Below are positions 1 to 12,475 of a stretch of DNA of 64,000 bases, piece by piece. Source of the DNA: Berghia stephanieae (lineage: Eukaryota > Mollusca > Gastropoda > Nudibranchia > Aeolidiidae); contig CM067442.1 of NCBI GenBank assembly GCA_034508935.3, positions 88,072,448 through 88,136,447 of the forward strand, given 5' to 3'. Made by a program: the position numbers and the translations under genes. The notes beneath the pieces were generated by a model. The model searched no databases. It saw nothing but the letters and a program-made list of their open reading frames with translations, and had not been told where the DNA came from. The number at the start of each line of letters is the position of its first letter. Position 1 is the first letter of the stretch.

Positions 1-2159
1 GAGTTGGAATGTATGCGGTTCTATCATGGAGAGATTTTATAAATAATATGAGCTCTTTATAAAAATTTCTTGTACATTATCTCTTTGTTAAAACATTGTT
101 AGATTTTAGAATTTATTTTGTAAGAAGCTTATATGAGTGAATCCTTTGTGGGGTCACCCTGTGTTTATACAGTGATGACAATGCCAAATTGTCAAAAAGG
201 AGGAAATGTTATTGATCCAGACCGTAAGGTATGTAACATATTTCTATGTCGGCCTACTACTAGTGCACATCCATTAGATATATAACTTTGCTTTTCGTAA
301 ATATTCAATGAATCGTCTATTCCACAAAACGAGTTTTAGGGTCTACAATATTTACTTCCACCCACTACATCAAGATATTAATGATGAACTTTTGGCAAAA
401 GGTCTCAAAACATTTATGTCATGACTTTATATATAATGAGAGTTTTTTTATAGCGCAATATCGACCCAAAGCGCTTTACAAGGGGTCCCTGGCCAACAGC
501 AACACGTAACATGTGGAATAAGACATGACGTTTGTTATAATAATATAGTAAGTTACAATTTCTTTGCTAATGCTTTCAATGGGTTATGCAGCTTATAAAT
601 GAGACTCATGAACCTTTAGTTAATTTCAAAATATAATCTAACAAAAGACAAAAAAGTGAATTAAAATCAGCCTTTCAACAATTTCCTTGGTTTCCTTAGT
701 CCATTATCCTTACTTATCGTTATTATTTCTCTATAAATTAATTATAAATTAGATTTAAAAAGTTGTTATGAATTCTATTTTTATTTTTTTATTATGTGTG
801 AATAACAAACAAAACAAAAAGAAAAAAAACAAGTTCCAGGGAAGCCAAATGATTTTTGAAAAAAGAGAAGCATCACATCTCACATAAAATGAACCTAGTA
901 AATCAGAAACAAAAACATTTCTCTTAATCTTCTCCTTTCCTTTACAAGTGCATAAAACCTTTGTTGCATCAATTCAAATACATAATATTTATCATAAGAA
1001 AAGGGACCTTCTTGGAGACAGGAATAGCTACTGAGGTGTGAAAAAAACAAACCTGGAATAAACATTGAAAATGGGGATGTTCACCAAAATTTGTTTAACT
1101 GAGCATATGTTTAAAAATATGACACACAAGACATGATGGTGATTTTATGTGGATTCTTTGCTCCCAGGCATGAGGTTTATCACTTGTATACGTTTGATGT
1201 GGCGAAATCAGTAGAAAATCCCCCAAAACAGCAGAAAATTATCATCGCTGGTGACTAACTTAAGTATAAATAATAAAATGTGTAAATTATAATCTTAAAA
1301 GAGCCGCTAATGATTAATGATTGTAAGGATTCATACAAGAGAAACAAAACATAACAAGCATTTCAGCATTTGAAATTTGTCAGGGATGAATGACAATTGC
1401 AAAAGTACTACAAAATCATTTCATGACTTTTTCTTTTTTTTTTATTTAAAGGTTGATTGGTGTGGAAGGGTGGGGGTACTACAAATGGTATAGTGATTAC
1501 AAATGAATTATGTGTCCCAAAAAAAAATGAGAGAAACTGAAGTGGCGTCTTGAAAAAATTATTGTAATATAGAAATTACAACAAAAATATTTTTTTATTT
1601 AAATTGAAAAAAACAAAAAAACTTAGCTTTCATGTTATATCCATGCTTGTCTTTGACATTTTGAAACTGAGTGTTTTAGTTCATTTTTTTTTTTAATTGT
1701 ACTTCTGTAACTGTCTGTCGTCCCCGATTGGCAGAAGTTTGTTTTGTTTTGTTTTGCAGGAGCCCTTGTACATTTTTTAAAAAATGTCAGTGGCTGGGCA
1801 TGACTGAAATTATTTCTCTTCTCTACTTGGGCAAGTTAATTAGGCCCCTTTGACCTACTATTTCTTGAGTACCTATTAGCGAGGATTAAATATGAACTTA
1901 TATAGCACAATATCCACTATTGTGAACTAAATGGACTGAGTACTAATGCACAAACACACACAAATTAAATTCTCGGTTACACATACACACAAAAATTAAA
2001 TCCTATGTTGAGGATCACACAGCATGTCGAATGAGTCAATTAGACCTCTCAGTACAAGGTGGTTCTATTCCTTCTTGTCTTCACTATTAATTCAGTTCAT
2101 CTGTTGTTTTCATATCTCAATGCATATTTCATTTCTTAAAAAATGATAAACTACCATAA
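1..2159. other. AT-rich non-coding stretch
   Basis: No open frame with recognisable protein content is visible on either strand. The sequence is A/T-rich with poly-A and poly-T runs and many stops. The only recognisable item is a SINE-derived fragment at 455-545. It lies downstream of the minus-strand RRP15-like gene. Confidence 0.6.
455..545 (-). repeat. SINE family A, 3' fragment
   Basis: The segment with 'gctttacaaggggtccctgg' and 'ccaacagcaacacgtaacat' matches, on the minus strand, the 3' half of the tRNA-headed SINEs at 2,165-2,445 and 54,220-54,450 and the fragment at 53,652-53,795. The tRNA-like head is missing. Confidence 0.55.
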
Positions 2160-2164
2160 ATTGT

Positions 2165-2445
2165 GATGTTTTGTGCTATACCACTCATCATCAGACCATT
2201 GGTCCCTAGTTCGAGTCCCCTTGGGCAGCCCAAAATTGAGTCTTTGGGAAATGCTCTTTATTAAGATTCTCTCACCTCACTCAGGTGTAAAAAATTAGTA
2301 CCTGGCAGGCAACAGCGTTGTCTCTGTTGAAAAAAAAGTTATAAAACCGCCTTATTCTTTATCTTAAATACTGTTGTTGGCTGGGGACAACTTGTAAAGC
2401 ACTTTGAGTACATTTAGCTATATTAAAGCTCTTTTTTAAAAGCCA
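2165..2445 (+). repeat. tRNA-derived SINE, family A
   Basis: The head carries a B-box-like 'agttcgagtcccc' at about 2,209. It is followed by a body with 'caggtgtaaaaaattagtac', 'ctggcaggcaacagcgttgt' and a tail with 'cttgtaaagcactttgagta'. The same body and tail recur on the minus strand at 54,220-54,450 and, in part, at 53,652-53,795 and 455-545. A tRNA-like head plus a shared body in several copies is the hallmark of a SINE. It is not a functional tRNA, since no cloverleaf or acceptor end is evident. Confidence 0.65.
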
Positions 2446-2580
2446 TCAGCGGTCAGATTTAAAACTCTCTCTGAGAATGCAATACATCATTTTTTTAATC
2501 AAATTTTTTATAAAAAAGAAGCAGAGATAATTTTTTAATTGCATATATACATTGAGTTTATTTAACTCCTTATAAATAGT

Positions 2581-5500
2581 TCATTCTGACATATCATCAT
2601 CACTCATGGGTTCCTCTTTGAATTCGTCATCATCACTTTCTGAATCATCTTCTTTATCCCAGTCCTTCATTTTAGCTCCCATCATAAAGTCGTCCTGTAA
2701 AATTTTCCATTTAACATCGTCCTTATCATCTTCTTTTTTGACATCATCTGAGTTAGCCTGTGAACAAGACATTTTGAAAATTCAAATTGAATTAAGATAC
2801 ACTATGAACTATTTTACTATAATATTTGATATTTAGAAAGAATTCATTTTACACTGACTTAAAATATACTATAAACAGATCAGAATGAGTGTGGAGCAGG
2901 CACTTGTATCAAGGTGTCAGAGAGCCCACCTCGCAGTCCAATTGACACAATACTCTTCATATGGCTAAATGAGAGAGAGAGAGAGATTGGTGAGCGGTTG
3001 CAATAGCCACTGAGCCATCCAACCATACTAATAATATGGTACCCATAATGCAGCCTTTCTAGTCTCAACTGCTAAGGGAACCACAACACATCAATATAGG
3101 ATGAGTTTTGAATAAATATAAATTTAATATTGCTGTTTAAACTTTAAAAATACCAATCAATTGAATCATGGGTCTTATTATGTGAGGTACATAATCATAT
3201 ACTGAAAAAGAAAAGTGAGTAAATTTTATAAGAATCTGATCCATTTTGACTTGATTTTATGTCAAAAAAAGATATCAAAATTCATTGCCATACACCCAAT
3301 AAACAAAAACTTTAAAAAATAAATAAAATAAAAATAGAAATAAAATTCCTTTTCTTCATCCCCATGGGGAAATTTGTCTTTAGGGTCTATTCCAAGGGAA
3401 GACTGGAATAACCCAGGCATCAGCTGCAACGTGAGCTAGGGCGAGATGACTAGCTCAAGGCCACACAGCGCAACAGCGGGTGATCGAACACTGTAACTTT
3501 CGGGTACGAAGCAAAGACCGTACTGCTGAGTCACGCTGTCCCTATGTACCATAATAATGTTATGGTACAACAATCATAAAATAGCAGAAGCTAGAACTTA
3601 TGACAAACAAATCTTTGATTAATCCGTGATAAGAGCCAGAAAACTTTAACCTTTTGTTTTTTTCAAAAATGTATAACATACATATTTATGAAAGTATTTA
3701 GGAAAGCTGTGCTTTCAACAACAGCCAAGGTGACTTTTCTTATAGCATGTTGACTCACCCTTCAATGAAGACATCAACTTATGGGATCACTCCAAGAAAG
3801 GGAGATAGTTGACAGCATATCTCTCAGTGTTTTATCTATCAAGTGCCTAAGAATTGTTGTAAATTGAATTGAAAATCATCCCCTTTGAGGGAGGGGGTCT
3901 CCTAGCTGATGGGGACTTTTGAAAGTCTAGGACTAGTCAAAAATGCATATCAATGCTGAAATTTAATTCTGTTCTTTATTTAACTAACTGGCAGATCAAA
4001 AAGGAAAACTATTCAGCAATCAAGGATCAGCTTCATAGTGCTTTAATTAATTCAAGTTTTGCTGTACCTTTTTCATGCCATTATAAAACAAGAGAATTGA
4101 TAAGTTATAATCTTTCATAATTACTCTTTAGAGTCAAATGGCTAAGAGGTTTACTGACCCGTGATATTGTAAATTTTATCACACCCTTCCGTCCGATGCC
4201 ATTGCCTAGGCATTCCATGAAGGAATATAGATAATCCATCAAACAAACATCTGATGTCAACAGGAATCACTCATGTTGTCCAAAGTGGGAAAATTAGGAC
4301 TTACCTGTGATATACTTTTACTTTTCAACACATCAAGGAATCTCCTCTTTGAAAATTCTGCCATTACTTTGTCTTTTTTCCGATCCGATGAACCAACTGA
4401 TGCAATTTTTTCATTCATTGCCTTCTGATGGTCATGAACTGATTGAAATAACTGTACCATGCCCCTGGGGGGAAAAAAAATCATATCAAAAATTGGCAAT
4501 AGTCCATTTTTTACTGAACAGTTTACAAAAGATAATCCTAGCACGGATGTCATTTGACTGCACAGAAGATCTGGTTTTCTCTTTAACATCAAAAATTTTA
4601 ATTGATGACCTGATATTAGAGTCTGAAATCCAACTTAATGGTTTGTTGAAAGGCATTTTCAAAAATATTTCCAAACAATAGATCTTTCCAATCTTAATCT
4701 AAGTTTTAGATTTGTTTAGGCAAATTGGCACAAAATAAGTCAATTAAAAGCTTACCATTTGAGCAGTTAAATAGAAACATAAAATACCAACATCTCTACC
4801 AATTTCTCATAAGCATTTGTCAATTACGTCTTTCTTATTCCTAAATTTAAAGCAATGCCAAAAATAATACCGTACTTTTCATATTTCGCAATACCTGTTA
4901 TAAACAGACTTAGTCACATGTCCTTGTTTATCAAAAAAAAAAAAAATGTCTTGAATCAATAATAATTATCATTAATATACTAACGACAATAATAATAATA
5001 AGAAGAAGAAGAAGAATAGTAATACCTATTACTATTATTATTATTTTTATAAACAATAATTTCTTTCTTTTCAAATAATAATAAACTTACTGTGTTGCAA
5101 TTCTTCTAAGCTTTATCTCTCTGGAGACATCCATTTCAAGCGCTGATTTTCGACTCATTTTATCCCATAATCTCCTCTGTGATTTTGATGAAAAAGAAAA
5201 AAAAATGCATGAGAGTGATAGAGAGAAGGAGAGAGAAAGAATGTTTGCCTTGGAGACTGCTTTGCTTGTTTATCTTTCGCCTAAACTACATTCAAAAGAA
5301 GAATAGAGATTTTAAAATAAAACGTCAATAATAATATTTTAAAAGATTTCATAAAATAGACATAGAAGGTGGCCTGAAACAAACCCAAATTGAAATCATT
5401 GATGGATCTCTGATGTTCTGTACAGAGCACATGTGTGTATTGCAGTATATTATTTTGCAGAATCGACAATGAAGTCTTTATTTTAACAGACATTCATGGC

Positions 5501-6043
5501 GGCAGCTATAACTTTGTCAAAATTTGACAGAATTAAAATTTTCAACTTTTGGTTTAAAGAGTACATGTGTAAGTTCAATTGAGCCAAATATGACATCGCA
5601 TGAAAAAGAAATGAACTCAGCAGGACATTTGTCCCATTACTTTTTAACTCACCCTCATATACAATGCTAGTTAGCCTTTAAGAGGATAAGATATAATGTA
5701 GATGACAAACCTTTTCCTCTCTAATCCTCTGTTCTGCTATTGAAAGTTCTTGATCGTCAAGTTCTGTTTTAGGGGTTAAAGTACCATCCTGCTCCTTTCT
5801 CTGCCTTCTTCTGGTAATGTCATCTTGAATTTCTTTATTCGTTTTCCCTTTTGCCAACAATGCTCTATTACTTTTTGAGGTGTCTTTTGAAAGAATTCTT
5901 GAAATCACATTTGCCATGCCTGATTTTCTTGGAATATCAGCATTAGATGTGTTTTTAGACTCATCACCACTTGAGTCCTCATCAGCAAAATCACCATCAG
6001 ATGATGACTCTGCACTAGACAATTTGTCTTGTAAACTTTCCAT
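2581..6043 (-). CDS. RRP15: RRP15-like ribosomal RNA processing protein (4 coding exons)
   Basis: RRP15-family proteins are nucleolar factors needed for large-subunit pre-rRNA processing. Coding exons on the minus strand are 6043-5711, 5176-5091, 4464-4305 and 2757-2581 (stop TGA at 2583-2581). All have GT-AG junctions with matching phases and give 251 residues, against about 280 in human. The N-terminal third is acidic and Ser-rich, followed by 'GMANVISRILSKDT', equivalent to 'WADAMAKVLNK' in human. The middle has 'IATQGMVQLFQSVHDHQK', which matches human 'IATRGVVQLFNAVQKHQK', and 'FSKRRFLDVLKSK'. The C-terminus has 'WKILQDDFMMGAKMKDWDKE', almost identical to the human protein, then an acidic tail. 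The exon holding the ATG has an upstream acceptor (exon begins at 6,054), so a 5'UTR exon must lie further up, perhaps at 9,978. A poly-Asp/Glu tail and Lys-rich linker fit a nucleolar protein. The gene looks intact. Confidence 0.92.
3352..3545 (-). repeat. tRNA-derived SINE, family C (intron of RRP15-like gene)
   Basis: Read on the minus strand the segment starts near 3,545 with an A-box-like 'tgactcagcagtacgg' and then a B-box-like 'gtgttcgatcac' within about 60 bases. The remainder is a non-tRNA body reaching about 3,352. The pattern is that of a polymerase III SINE head. It lies in the last intron of the RRP15-like gene. Confidence 0.5.
4192..4264 (-). repeat. SINE family B, 3' fragment
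   Basis: The reverse complement contains 'gattcctgttgaca', 'ggattatctatattcc' and 'ggaatgcctaggcaat', in the same order as the fuller copy at 25,727-25,907. Only the 3' part is present. It ends about 40 bases from the exon ending at 4,305. Confidence 0.55.
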
Positions 6044-6784
6044 ATTTTCTTTTGCTGTAGAAAAAAAAAAAGAAAAAAAAAGATGAGGATAAAAAAGGAA
6101 TTGGATTTAAGATTTGCATCCATTGAGTTCTCAGTTACTTATCTTCTATCATATATGTGAATCATAGATGTGGCATTAATGACTTCTAAATGCAACATGT
6201 AGAAATGATGATATAATAACTCTTTTACCAGAGATATCAGTGTTAAAATGATGCTATGGAGACATAAGTCGTCATTAGAATTTGACAGATGTTGCCTGTG
6301 AGTCAGATGTTTTTCCCTTTTGGCACCTCTATTTAAATCATGAAGACCACCAAATAAATGACATCCAATTTTAACAGAATAAACTAGCTGCTCATATATT
6401 CAGTGAATATTTTAACACCATCTTAAGCCATCTTAAACACAAAAGTCAGATTAATAATATTTCACTTGAGCCAACACCATGTTTTGCTTTAGATCACATC
6501 AGTTCAACCAATTTAAGAAAAATATAAGATTCTTCACCAATTCAAAAGTGCTTTGTTTATTTTTTATTTAAAATCCTGTTTCATAATTTCACAGTTAAAA
6601 CCTTTCAGTGGTAGACTTGGATTTTAACCAAAACTTTACCAAGCAACAAATGTTGGAAAAAGTTTTTAAAATATAACCCTCTGATTTTCTCTTCATATTT
6701 TTGCTTAATAGACGGTCTGGTCAATCAATTCATGAAAAATTCAGAGACTTTTATATGTTTAGTATGTACTGTTATAAAAATTAA

Positions 6785-7195
6785 ACAGTACAAATCACTG
6801 GTACTTTCCATCTTACTATATGGCTCTTAGTCATGGACATTAACTGCAGAATTAGAGCGTAGAATCTCTGCTTGAGATGAAAAGTTATTGAAAACTCCTG
6901 CGGGTGCTGTCAGAACACAGAACCAATAAAGACGTACTGGAAGAGGTGCAAGATCGTGCAGGACGACATGAACCCCTTATCACCACAGTTAGAGGGAGGA
7001 AACTGTCATGGTTTGGCCACAATGAGAGGCATAAAGGTTTGTGTAGAACGGTGATGGAGGGTACCCTTGAAGGAGGAAGACAAAGGAAAGTTTGGATGGA
7101 AAATATCAATGAATGATCAGGAATGAAGATGAAGGAACTCTTGGAGAAGGCCAACAATAGAGAAGAATGGCGGAAAGTGGTGAGATCTGTATCCT
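6785..7195 (+). mobile_element. LINE (non-LTR retrotransposon) 3' fragment
   Basis: Forward translation gives 'YKSLVLSILLYGS' and 'SWTLTAELER' from about 6,789. This is followed in another frame by 'TVRGRKLSWFGHNERHKG', 'LEGGRQRKVWMENINE' and 'LLEKANNREEWRKVV'. These are the conserved C-terminal blocks of LINE reverse transcriptase ORFs (LLYG..TWTL, KLSWFGH, GRRRKSW.DNI). Stops and frame changes show a decayed 5'-truncated copy. No upstream polymerase domain is seen. Confidence 0.75.
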
Positions 7196-7761
7196 GTGTA
7201 TTTTTTTATTTTTTTAACCCAGGCCAGCTTATCTAATGACCCTTTTAATTAGTATCAATTGTATAAGTTAGATTTAATCTCAAGATGTTAGATGTTGTTG
7301 GGACTCTCGGGTGACTTCTGTCACTCTATGTCACCACAACATTCTTTTAATATTGTTATTTATTCATTTATTGTAAAAAAAATTTTTTTAAATTATTCCT
7401 GAATAAACTTTTGAGGATTGAATAGGTGAATAGATAGAAATATTATGGTGGTTGGGGAGTTCGTGGGGGGGTTAGGGGCTACATGGGCGAATATTAGGGG
7501 ATATATTGGGCTGGTATTTTGTAATGGTGTTATTCTTATATTCAGATATATAGTAACATGAGAGGTAGGTACGGTTAGATGGGGAGGAGGGGAGGTTGTT
7601 GTGTTGTTCTGATTGGTGGGTCGCTGGGAACCAATCAGTTTACCGGTTTATTCCTGTGGAATAGCATAATAGAGGGGCGGGTGGTGGAGATCACTTGGTT
7701 TAGTGGGTTTCTGATTGGTGGGGATGTCAGGGGGGTATCACATTGTCGGATTATTCAACGG

Positions 7762-8760
7762 AGTGTCTACGTACACAGTAACTTTAGGCAGTTTAGTGAG
7801 CAGCAGCAGTGGGAGTCAAATTGTGACCCAAACTTGCCCATAAGAAAGTTGTGACTGGAAATTGCCGTTCGCTTTTACTAAAAGTTTTAGGGGGGTTCAA
7901 TTAAAGATGCAGATATTTTGGTATCATTATTTTCTTTACTGACCGGGCACCTAGCCTCAGGATCTACGTACACGGTAACATTTATACACGGCAACCTTGA
8001 ATCTCGCCTTTAATGGGTTGAATTGTATTGTCACCCCTACAACACTCAACACAAAGCTCTATGGTGAGGCTGAGGACCTAAAGCGGACCACAGACTTCAT
8101 AGCAGATATCGGACTGCAGCCATAGATGTCCATCAGAGGAAGGAAGAAGAAGAAGAAGTATTGTTTGATTTTTTAAAATAACACACACACACACACAGGC
8201 CTGTAAATGGTTGGTGAAAAAATTGTCGGAACTTTTTGAACACGCGAAAATAGACACAACAGGACAAAATCTTGATTAATTAATAAACACAGTAGCAGGC
8301 AGTGAATACATCCACGTCCAGCGGAGCGTGTAGGTGGCATGATAATATTATAGCTAACTGATAGACGGCCTAGTTTTGTTTTGTCTTTGATGCGACAAAT
8401 AAAAAGATTTTTTGTTTTTGTTTTAAGTCGGCATTTCAGATGGAATAAAATCTGATTTTTCGAGGAATGAAATAAAAGTCTTTTATTTTCTTTTTTATTG
8501 GTTCTGTTCTTTGACTTTACGAATTTTATTTTTACTATTAATTTTTAAAAAAATAAATATTAGCACTTATAGAGCAAAATCATACTGTTGGAAATCCGAC
8601 AATAGTCAGAAGATTTACAGTACAGGCCTGCACACTGCACACATATACATACAGAGCAGGTTCCATCCATTGCTAGTATTGTAGTGGCAAACCTGTTACC
8701 CAAGCTACCATGTACGTAGATCCTGAGGCTAGGTGCACGGTTACCGTGTACGTAGACACT
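7762..8760. repeat. Compound inverted-repeat element
   Basis: Two inverted pairs are nested. 7,762-7,782 matches the reverse complement of 8,740-8,760 (core 'agtgtctacgtacac'), and 7,947-7,977 matches the reverse complement of 8,706-8,736 (core 'cctcaggatctacgtaca', about 30 of 31 bases). The interior of about 0.7 kb has no transposase-like frame. It does have a GAA run at 8,143-8,160 and an AC run at 8,182-8,197. It is probably a non-autonomous DNA element or two related elements in opposite orientation. Confidence 0.5.
8045..8160 (+). mobile_element. Possible LINE 3' tail with GAA repeat
   Basis: Frame content 'KLYGEAEDLKRTTDFIADIG' followed by a short GAA repeat looks like the very 3' end of a LINE ORF with a microsatellite tail. 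It sits inside the inverted-repeat element. The match is short and remembered rather than searched. Confidence 0.25.
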
Positions 8761-8874
8761 GCCTTATTCAAATGACAGAAAGTTTTGGAATTGCAGTTTT
8801 TAGAGTATATTACTGGTGGGAAATAATATCGTAGTGCTTTTATGCACCTCCATTGACGATGTATCTTAACGGAT

Positions 8875-8960
8875 TATTATTATTATTATTTCTTCCGAGT
8901 CGGCCTCGAGTGTTCCCGGCTGCATCCTGTGTATCTCCACGACGATCATCAGATCATGGG
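8875..8960 (-). mobile_element. LINE 3' terminus with ATT tail
   Basis: On the minus strand the segment reads 'ggatgcagccgggaacactc' followed by 'gaggccgactcgg' and an AAT run. A short GC-rich 3'UTR end joined to an AAT tail is typical of CR1-like or R-type LINE termini. No ORF remains. Confidence 0.4.
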
Positions 8961-9401
8961 ATTAATGAATGAATCAAAACTAGGCCCACAATTGCGTTCG
9001 GATGTCGGACTTGCATAATACACGTTGATAGCAGTCAAAGAAATACACAAATGAAAAAATAACTCATATTTATATTACTACACTACACACATCACAAAAT
9101 GAGAATAATATGTTCTTGTGCAGGCAATAGAGAGCTGAGCCGGTGTTACCAATACTTAGCTTCTATAACCAGGACAAATCATTCGTTTGGACAGGAAAAT
9201 AAATAAAAACTTACCGCTTACCGTCAAAAGCAGTTTAGATTTGAAGATGCATTTGTTTTCTATCAAAAAACATTCGGTAATGGACAATCCTTGATGAATT
9301 TCAAAAGTTGTGTTGAAATTATATCCTAATTGTTTTCATGATTAATTCCTCGCGAAATCGTGTGGGCCCCGTTTCTGTTATCAAGGTTCCGCCTAGCCAG
9401 G

Positions 9402-9803
9402 CAGGGTTGCCAGATCATTTTTGAGTAAGAGACCAAACTAGCTATAGCAAGAAGCCAGATTCCTCTGCAGGAGCCCAAATACCACCAAACCCACCTTAGC
9501 CTCGCGAAAACTCTTTAGATTTGTTAAACAATTTAGATAGGATAAGGAAAATTCGTATATATAGAAGCATTAGCAAATGCAATCTGTGGCGTTAGCACGT
9601 GTTGCATTTAGATATTTAGATTGCCAAATAAAATAAGTTTTACCGGTACCAGAGTAAAACGATATAACGGGGAAAGTCAGAGGAAGCCAAAAAGTTGGTT
9701 ACAGGAGGCCAAGTGGCCAAACCAAATTTTGGGAGGCCAAATGGCTTGGGAAAAGGCCAAATTTCTCAAATTTGGCCACCAGGAGGCCAAACTAGCAACC
9801 CTG
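9402..9803. mobile_element. MITE with hAT-like termini
   Basis: The left end is 'cagggttgccag' (9,402-9,413) and the right end 'ctagcaaccctg' (9,792-9,803), which are inverted copies with one mismatch. CAGGG-type ends suit the hAT superfamily. The flanking octamers 'tagccagg' and 'gccccagg' agree at 5 of 8 bases, so an eroded 8-bp target duplication is possible. The right half repeats 'ggccaaa' many times. No transposase frame is visible; the open frames here are by-products of low stop density. Confidence 0.5.
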
Positions 9804-9977
9804 GCCCCAGGTTTAAAAAAAAGTTTATTGGGAAAAAGATACGGAACAAAGTGTCCATAGATAGGTATGCAATTTGGTGCATTAGTGCAGTAAAAAGGCC
9901 TTTTTTTTCTTTTATTCAATAAACTTGACTGCTGGTGGACCCTAGGCCTCTCTACAAGTCCAAGAAATAATACTCAC

Positions 9978-10110
9978 TTTTTCTCTGCTCCAACGAAAAT
10001 ATCTACCACCTACCGGTCTAATTATTTGTAGCAGACGACAAATTTCTCAAAACGGTCACGTGACACTGTAAAAACAACACAGGAAGTCCATGAAAGTGAA
10101 AGCTTATTTA
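9978..10110 (-). other. Candidate 5'UTR exon of the RRP15-like gene
   Basis: On the minus strand a good splice donor (GAGAAAAA followed by GTGAGT, exon end at 9,978) lies downstream of a segment with a CACGTG E-box (near 10,060). Joined to the acceptor before 6,054 it would give a leader ending just before the ATG at 6,043. The upstream boundary is a guess. A second, weaker donor lies at about 9,219. Confidence 0.25.
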
Positions 10111-10269
10111 CGGCATTTCCTTTGAACCGTGTAAACAACAAAATTTCGTTTTCATTCGACTCAACGGGTCAGATTGGCCGGTATTTTTTAACGAACTAAA
10201 GTTCTGAAAAATCAAAATGTTTCTTAGAAAGGTGAAAGATGCTAGTTTTTGAAACAGAGGTAGGTTTTT

Positions 10270-10613
10270 AAAAAAAAATCTTTATATTTTACGTGAATGC
10301 ATGCTCAAGGCGAGTTGGACGTGCAGCGGAGGTTGGTCGGCCAAAGGCGAGGCTCTCTAGTCAAATTCAAATTAGGAAACTTTATTAAACTTTCACTTTC
10401 ACTTCACAAAATCTAGAGTAGCGTTTTTAAAATGCTTCTACTTCTTAAATTTAAATATGATGACAAATTGAATAAATAAAGACCTGACAAAAGGTTCACG
10501 GTGACGGTGGAAATGGAAATACAAATTGAAAGAATTGCTAGAGCGGGGAGATTTCGGAAGGCCTCCCTTTTTTTTTGTAGTATCTTAGATAGATAGAATT
10601 GTTAAACTCCCTG

Positions 10614-10669
<56 letters not shown>

Positions 10670-11388
10670 TAAGCCCTAAAGCCTTAGAGTTGCCTTGCCT
10701 TACACTGAAAAACTGCCACCACTTAGACTTAGGACTTCAAACGATAATTTTCACAGGATTGACCTCTCAACAGTGCCAACATACAGTACAGCTCAGAATA
10801 AGGCGACAGGCTTTGCTCAATATTAGCTATAAAAATTAAAGTTGGAAAGAAATACAGTAAATTATTGATGATTCAAATCAAAACACTACCGTCGTTGTTT
10901 CTCTCCACGTGAAATGCAGCCATTGTTGTTTACTGGGTTGTATCCAAAAGTTTGACGTGTTTTGGAGCGAAATGTCAATCAGAGTTTTGACACACCCCCT
11001 AACCTCATTCAATGGGCGTAGTTCAGACTCAGTTGCTTTCAACTTTACCTTATTTTTTGTTTAGTTGACGTACTTGTAAATTCAGACTTTATTTGAATCC
11101 ACAGGATATATTCCGTTATTAAAGTAAGTACAATAATATCTTAAACTTTGTATAGACTAATTTCAATCCTATTGCTTTTTTTGTTATTGTTGTTTCTATT
11201 CTCTCCGAGTGAGCATGACGCGTGCTCCGCTCTCAAGCATCTACCAGTAGTATAGTATTTCATGTATCTGACTAAATAAATGAGAGTAAACTAAATCAAA
11301 TATTGGGTAAATTTTGACTAATCTTGTCTTATTTTTAATTCCATTTCCCCGTGGTTCTAATATATCTCTCACCTTTTCCCCTTCCTCA

Positions 11389-11431
<43 letters not shown>

Positions 11432-11820
11432 ATGTGTGTCGTCGGTAAATCAAAGAAATGAACCGTGACTGCATTGCATTGCTTTAGAAAACCTGTCAAT
11501 CGAAACAAATGTTTTGAAGTAATAGGCATAGATACATTGTGATTTAAATAAACAAGGATCCATGTTGCTTTAACATAACAAGTAAGAATTATTATTACAC
11601 CATTATTTCATTACGGTTTTATGAGTAATAGTAATTATATGAATACTTTGAGTCTCTTAACCTCTCTTCCCCTACCCATAGACAGGGATACACAGTAACC
11701 CTCTCCATTATCATCAATTACGTAACCCAAGTACCCTTACTTTACGTGAACAGAGAACTCATTGCTCTTACTCCATTAAATCACGCCTATAATAAACACC
11801 GTCTTCACGACAGCTCATGC
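10270..11820. other. Intergenic AT-rich DNA with simple repeats
   Basis: Contains an ATT microsatellite (10,617-10,667) and a poly-A run of about 37 bases (11,390-11,426). No supported coding exon is visible. Confidence 0.5.
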
Positions 11821-11821
11821 T

Positions 11822-12039
11822 CGTCTTCTTCTTCTTCTTCTTCTTCTTCTTCTTCTTCTTCTTCTTCTTCTTCTTCTTCTTCTTCTTCTTCTTCGTCGTC
11901 GTCGTCGTCATCACCATCACGACTCTGTCATTAATGTGGTAGTTGTGATCGCCGTCGTCGATCTCCTCCTCCTCCTCCTCCTCCTCCTCCTCCTCCTCCT
12001 CCTCCTCCTCCTTCTTCTTCTTCTTCTTCTTCTTCTTCA
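11822..12039. repeat. CTT / CTC microsatellite block
   Basis: A CTT run (11,822-11,895) grades into CGT units, then 'catcaccatcacgactctg', a CTC run (about 11,967-12,010) and a second CTT run to 12,037. The poly-Ser and poly-Lys/Glu open frames here are artefacts of the triplet repeat. Confidence 0.9.
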
Positions 12040-12260
12040 AATAAAACGACGGACTTTATCAGACTAACTATTAATGTCGATGTGCATATCTCAGAGAAAA
12101 AAAAATGTTATGGTGCTTTCCTGGTAATATGGAGGATCTCACATATTTGGGGAAACTGAAAATATGGAGGAATATTAAAAATTTGATACCCCGATTGCCT
12201 AGGATGTATTTTGCTCGACTTCGTTTTGTTTTGATCTACTACTCTATGAGGCCATTTTTA
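12040..12260 (+). repeat. Dispersed repeat following CTT tract, copy 1
   Basis: Shares ordered blocks with 19,808-20,060: 'aaataaaacgac' with 'aaataacacacgac', 'gtcgatgtgcat' with 'gtcgatatgcat', and 'ccccgattgcctagg' with 'ccccgaatgcctag'. Both copies are next to CTT-rich sequence. No protein is encoded. Confidence 0.5.
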
Positions 12261-12475
12261 CCGAGTTGTTATTTTTATCATTAGCTCTTGCCTTAACTTT
12301 TACTCCTTGCTAAGGTAACAATCATAACTGTTTCATATGTGCGTCTGTTTTGCATGTATCTAGTCATTTATAAAGTCACTACTTTCTTCTCTTTCCATAC
12401 TTTTTCCAAAAAATTTATATTTGTTTTTGTTTTGTTTTGTTTTGATTTTTTGTTGTTTTTTGTTTTTGTTTTGTT

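Noticed and set aside
4307-4681. Plus-strand 124-codon frame
   Set aside because: It is the antisense shadow of RRP15-like exon 4464-4305 plus intron sequence.
9621-9922. Overlapping open frames of 75-80 codons on both strands
   Set aside because: They lie mostly within the hAT-like MITE and arise from its GGCCAAA repeats.
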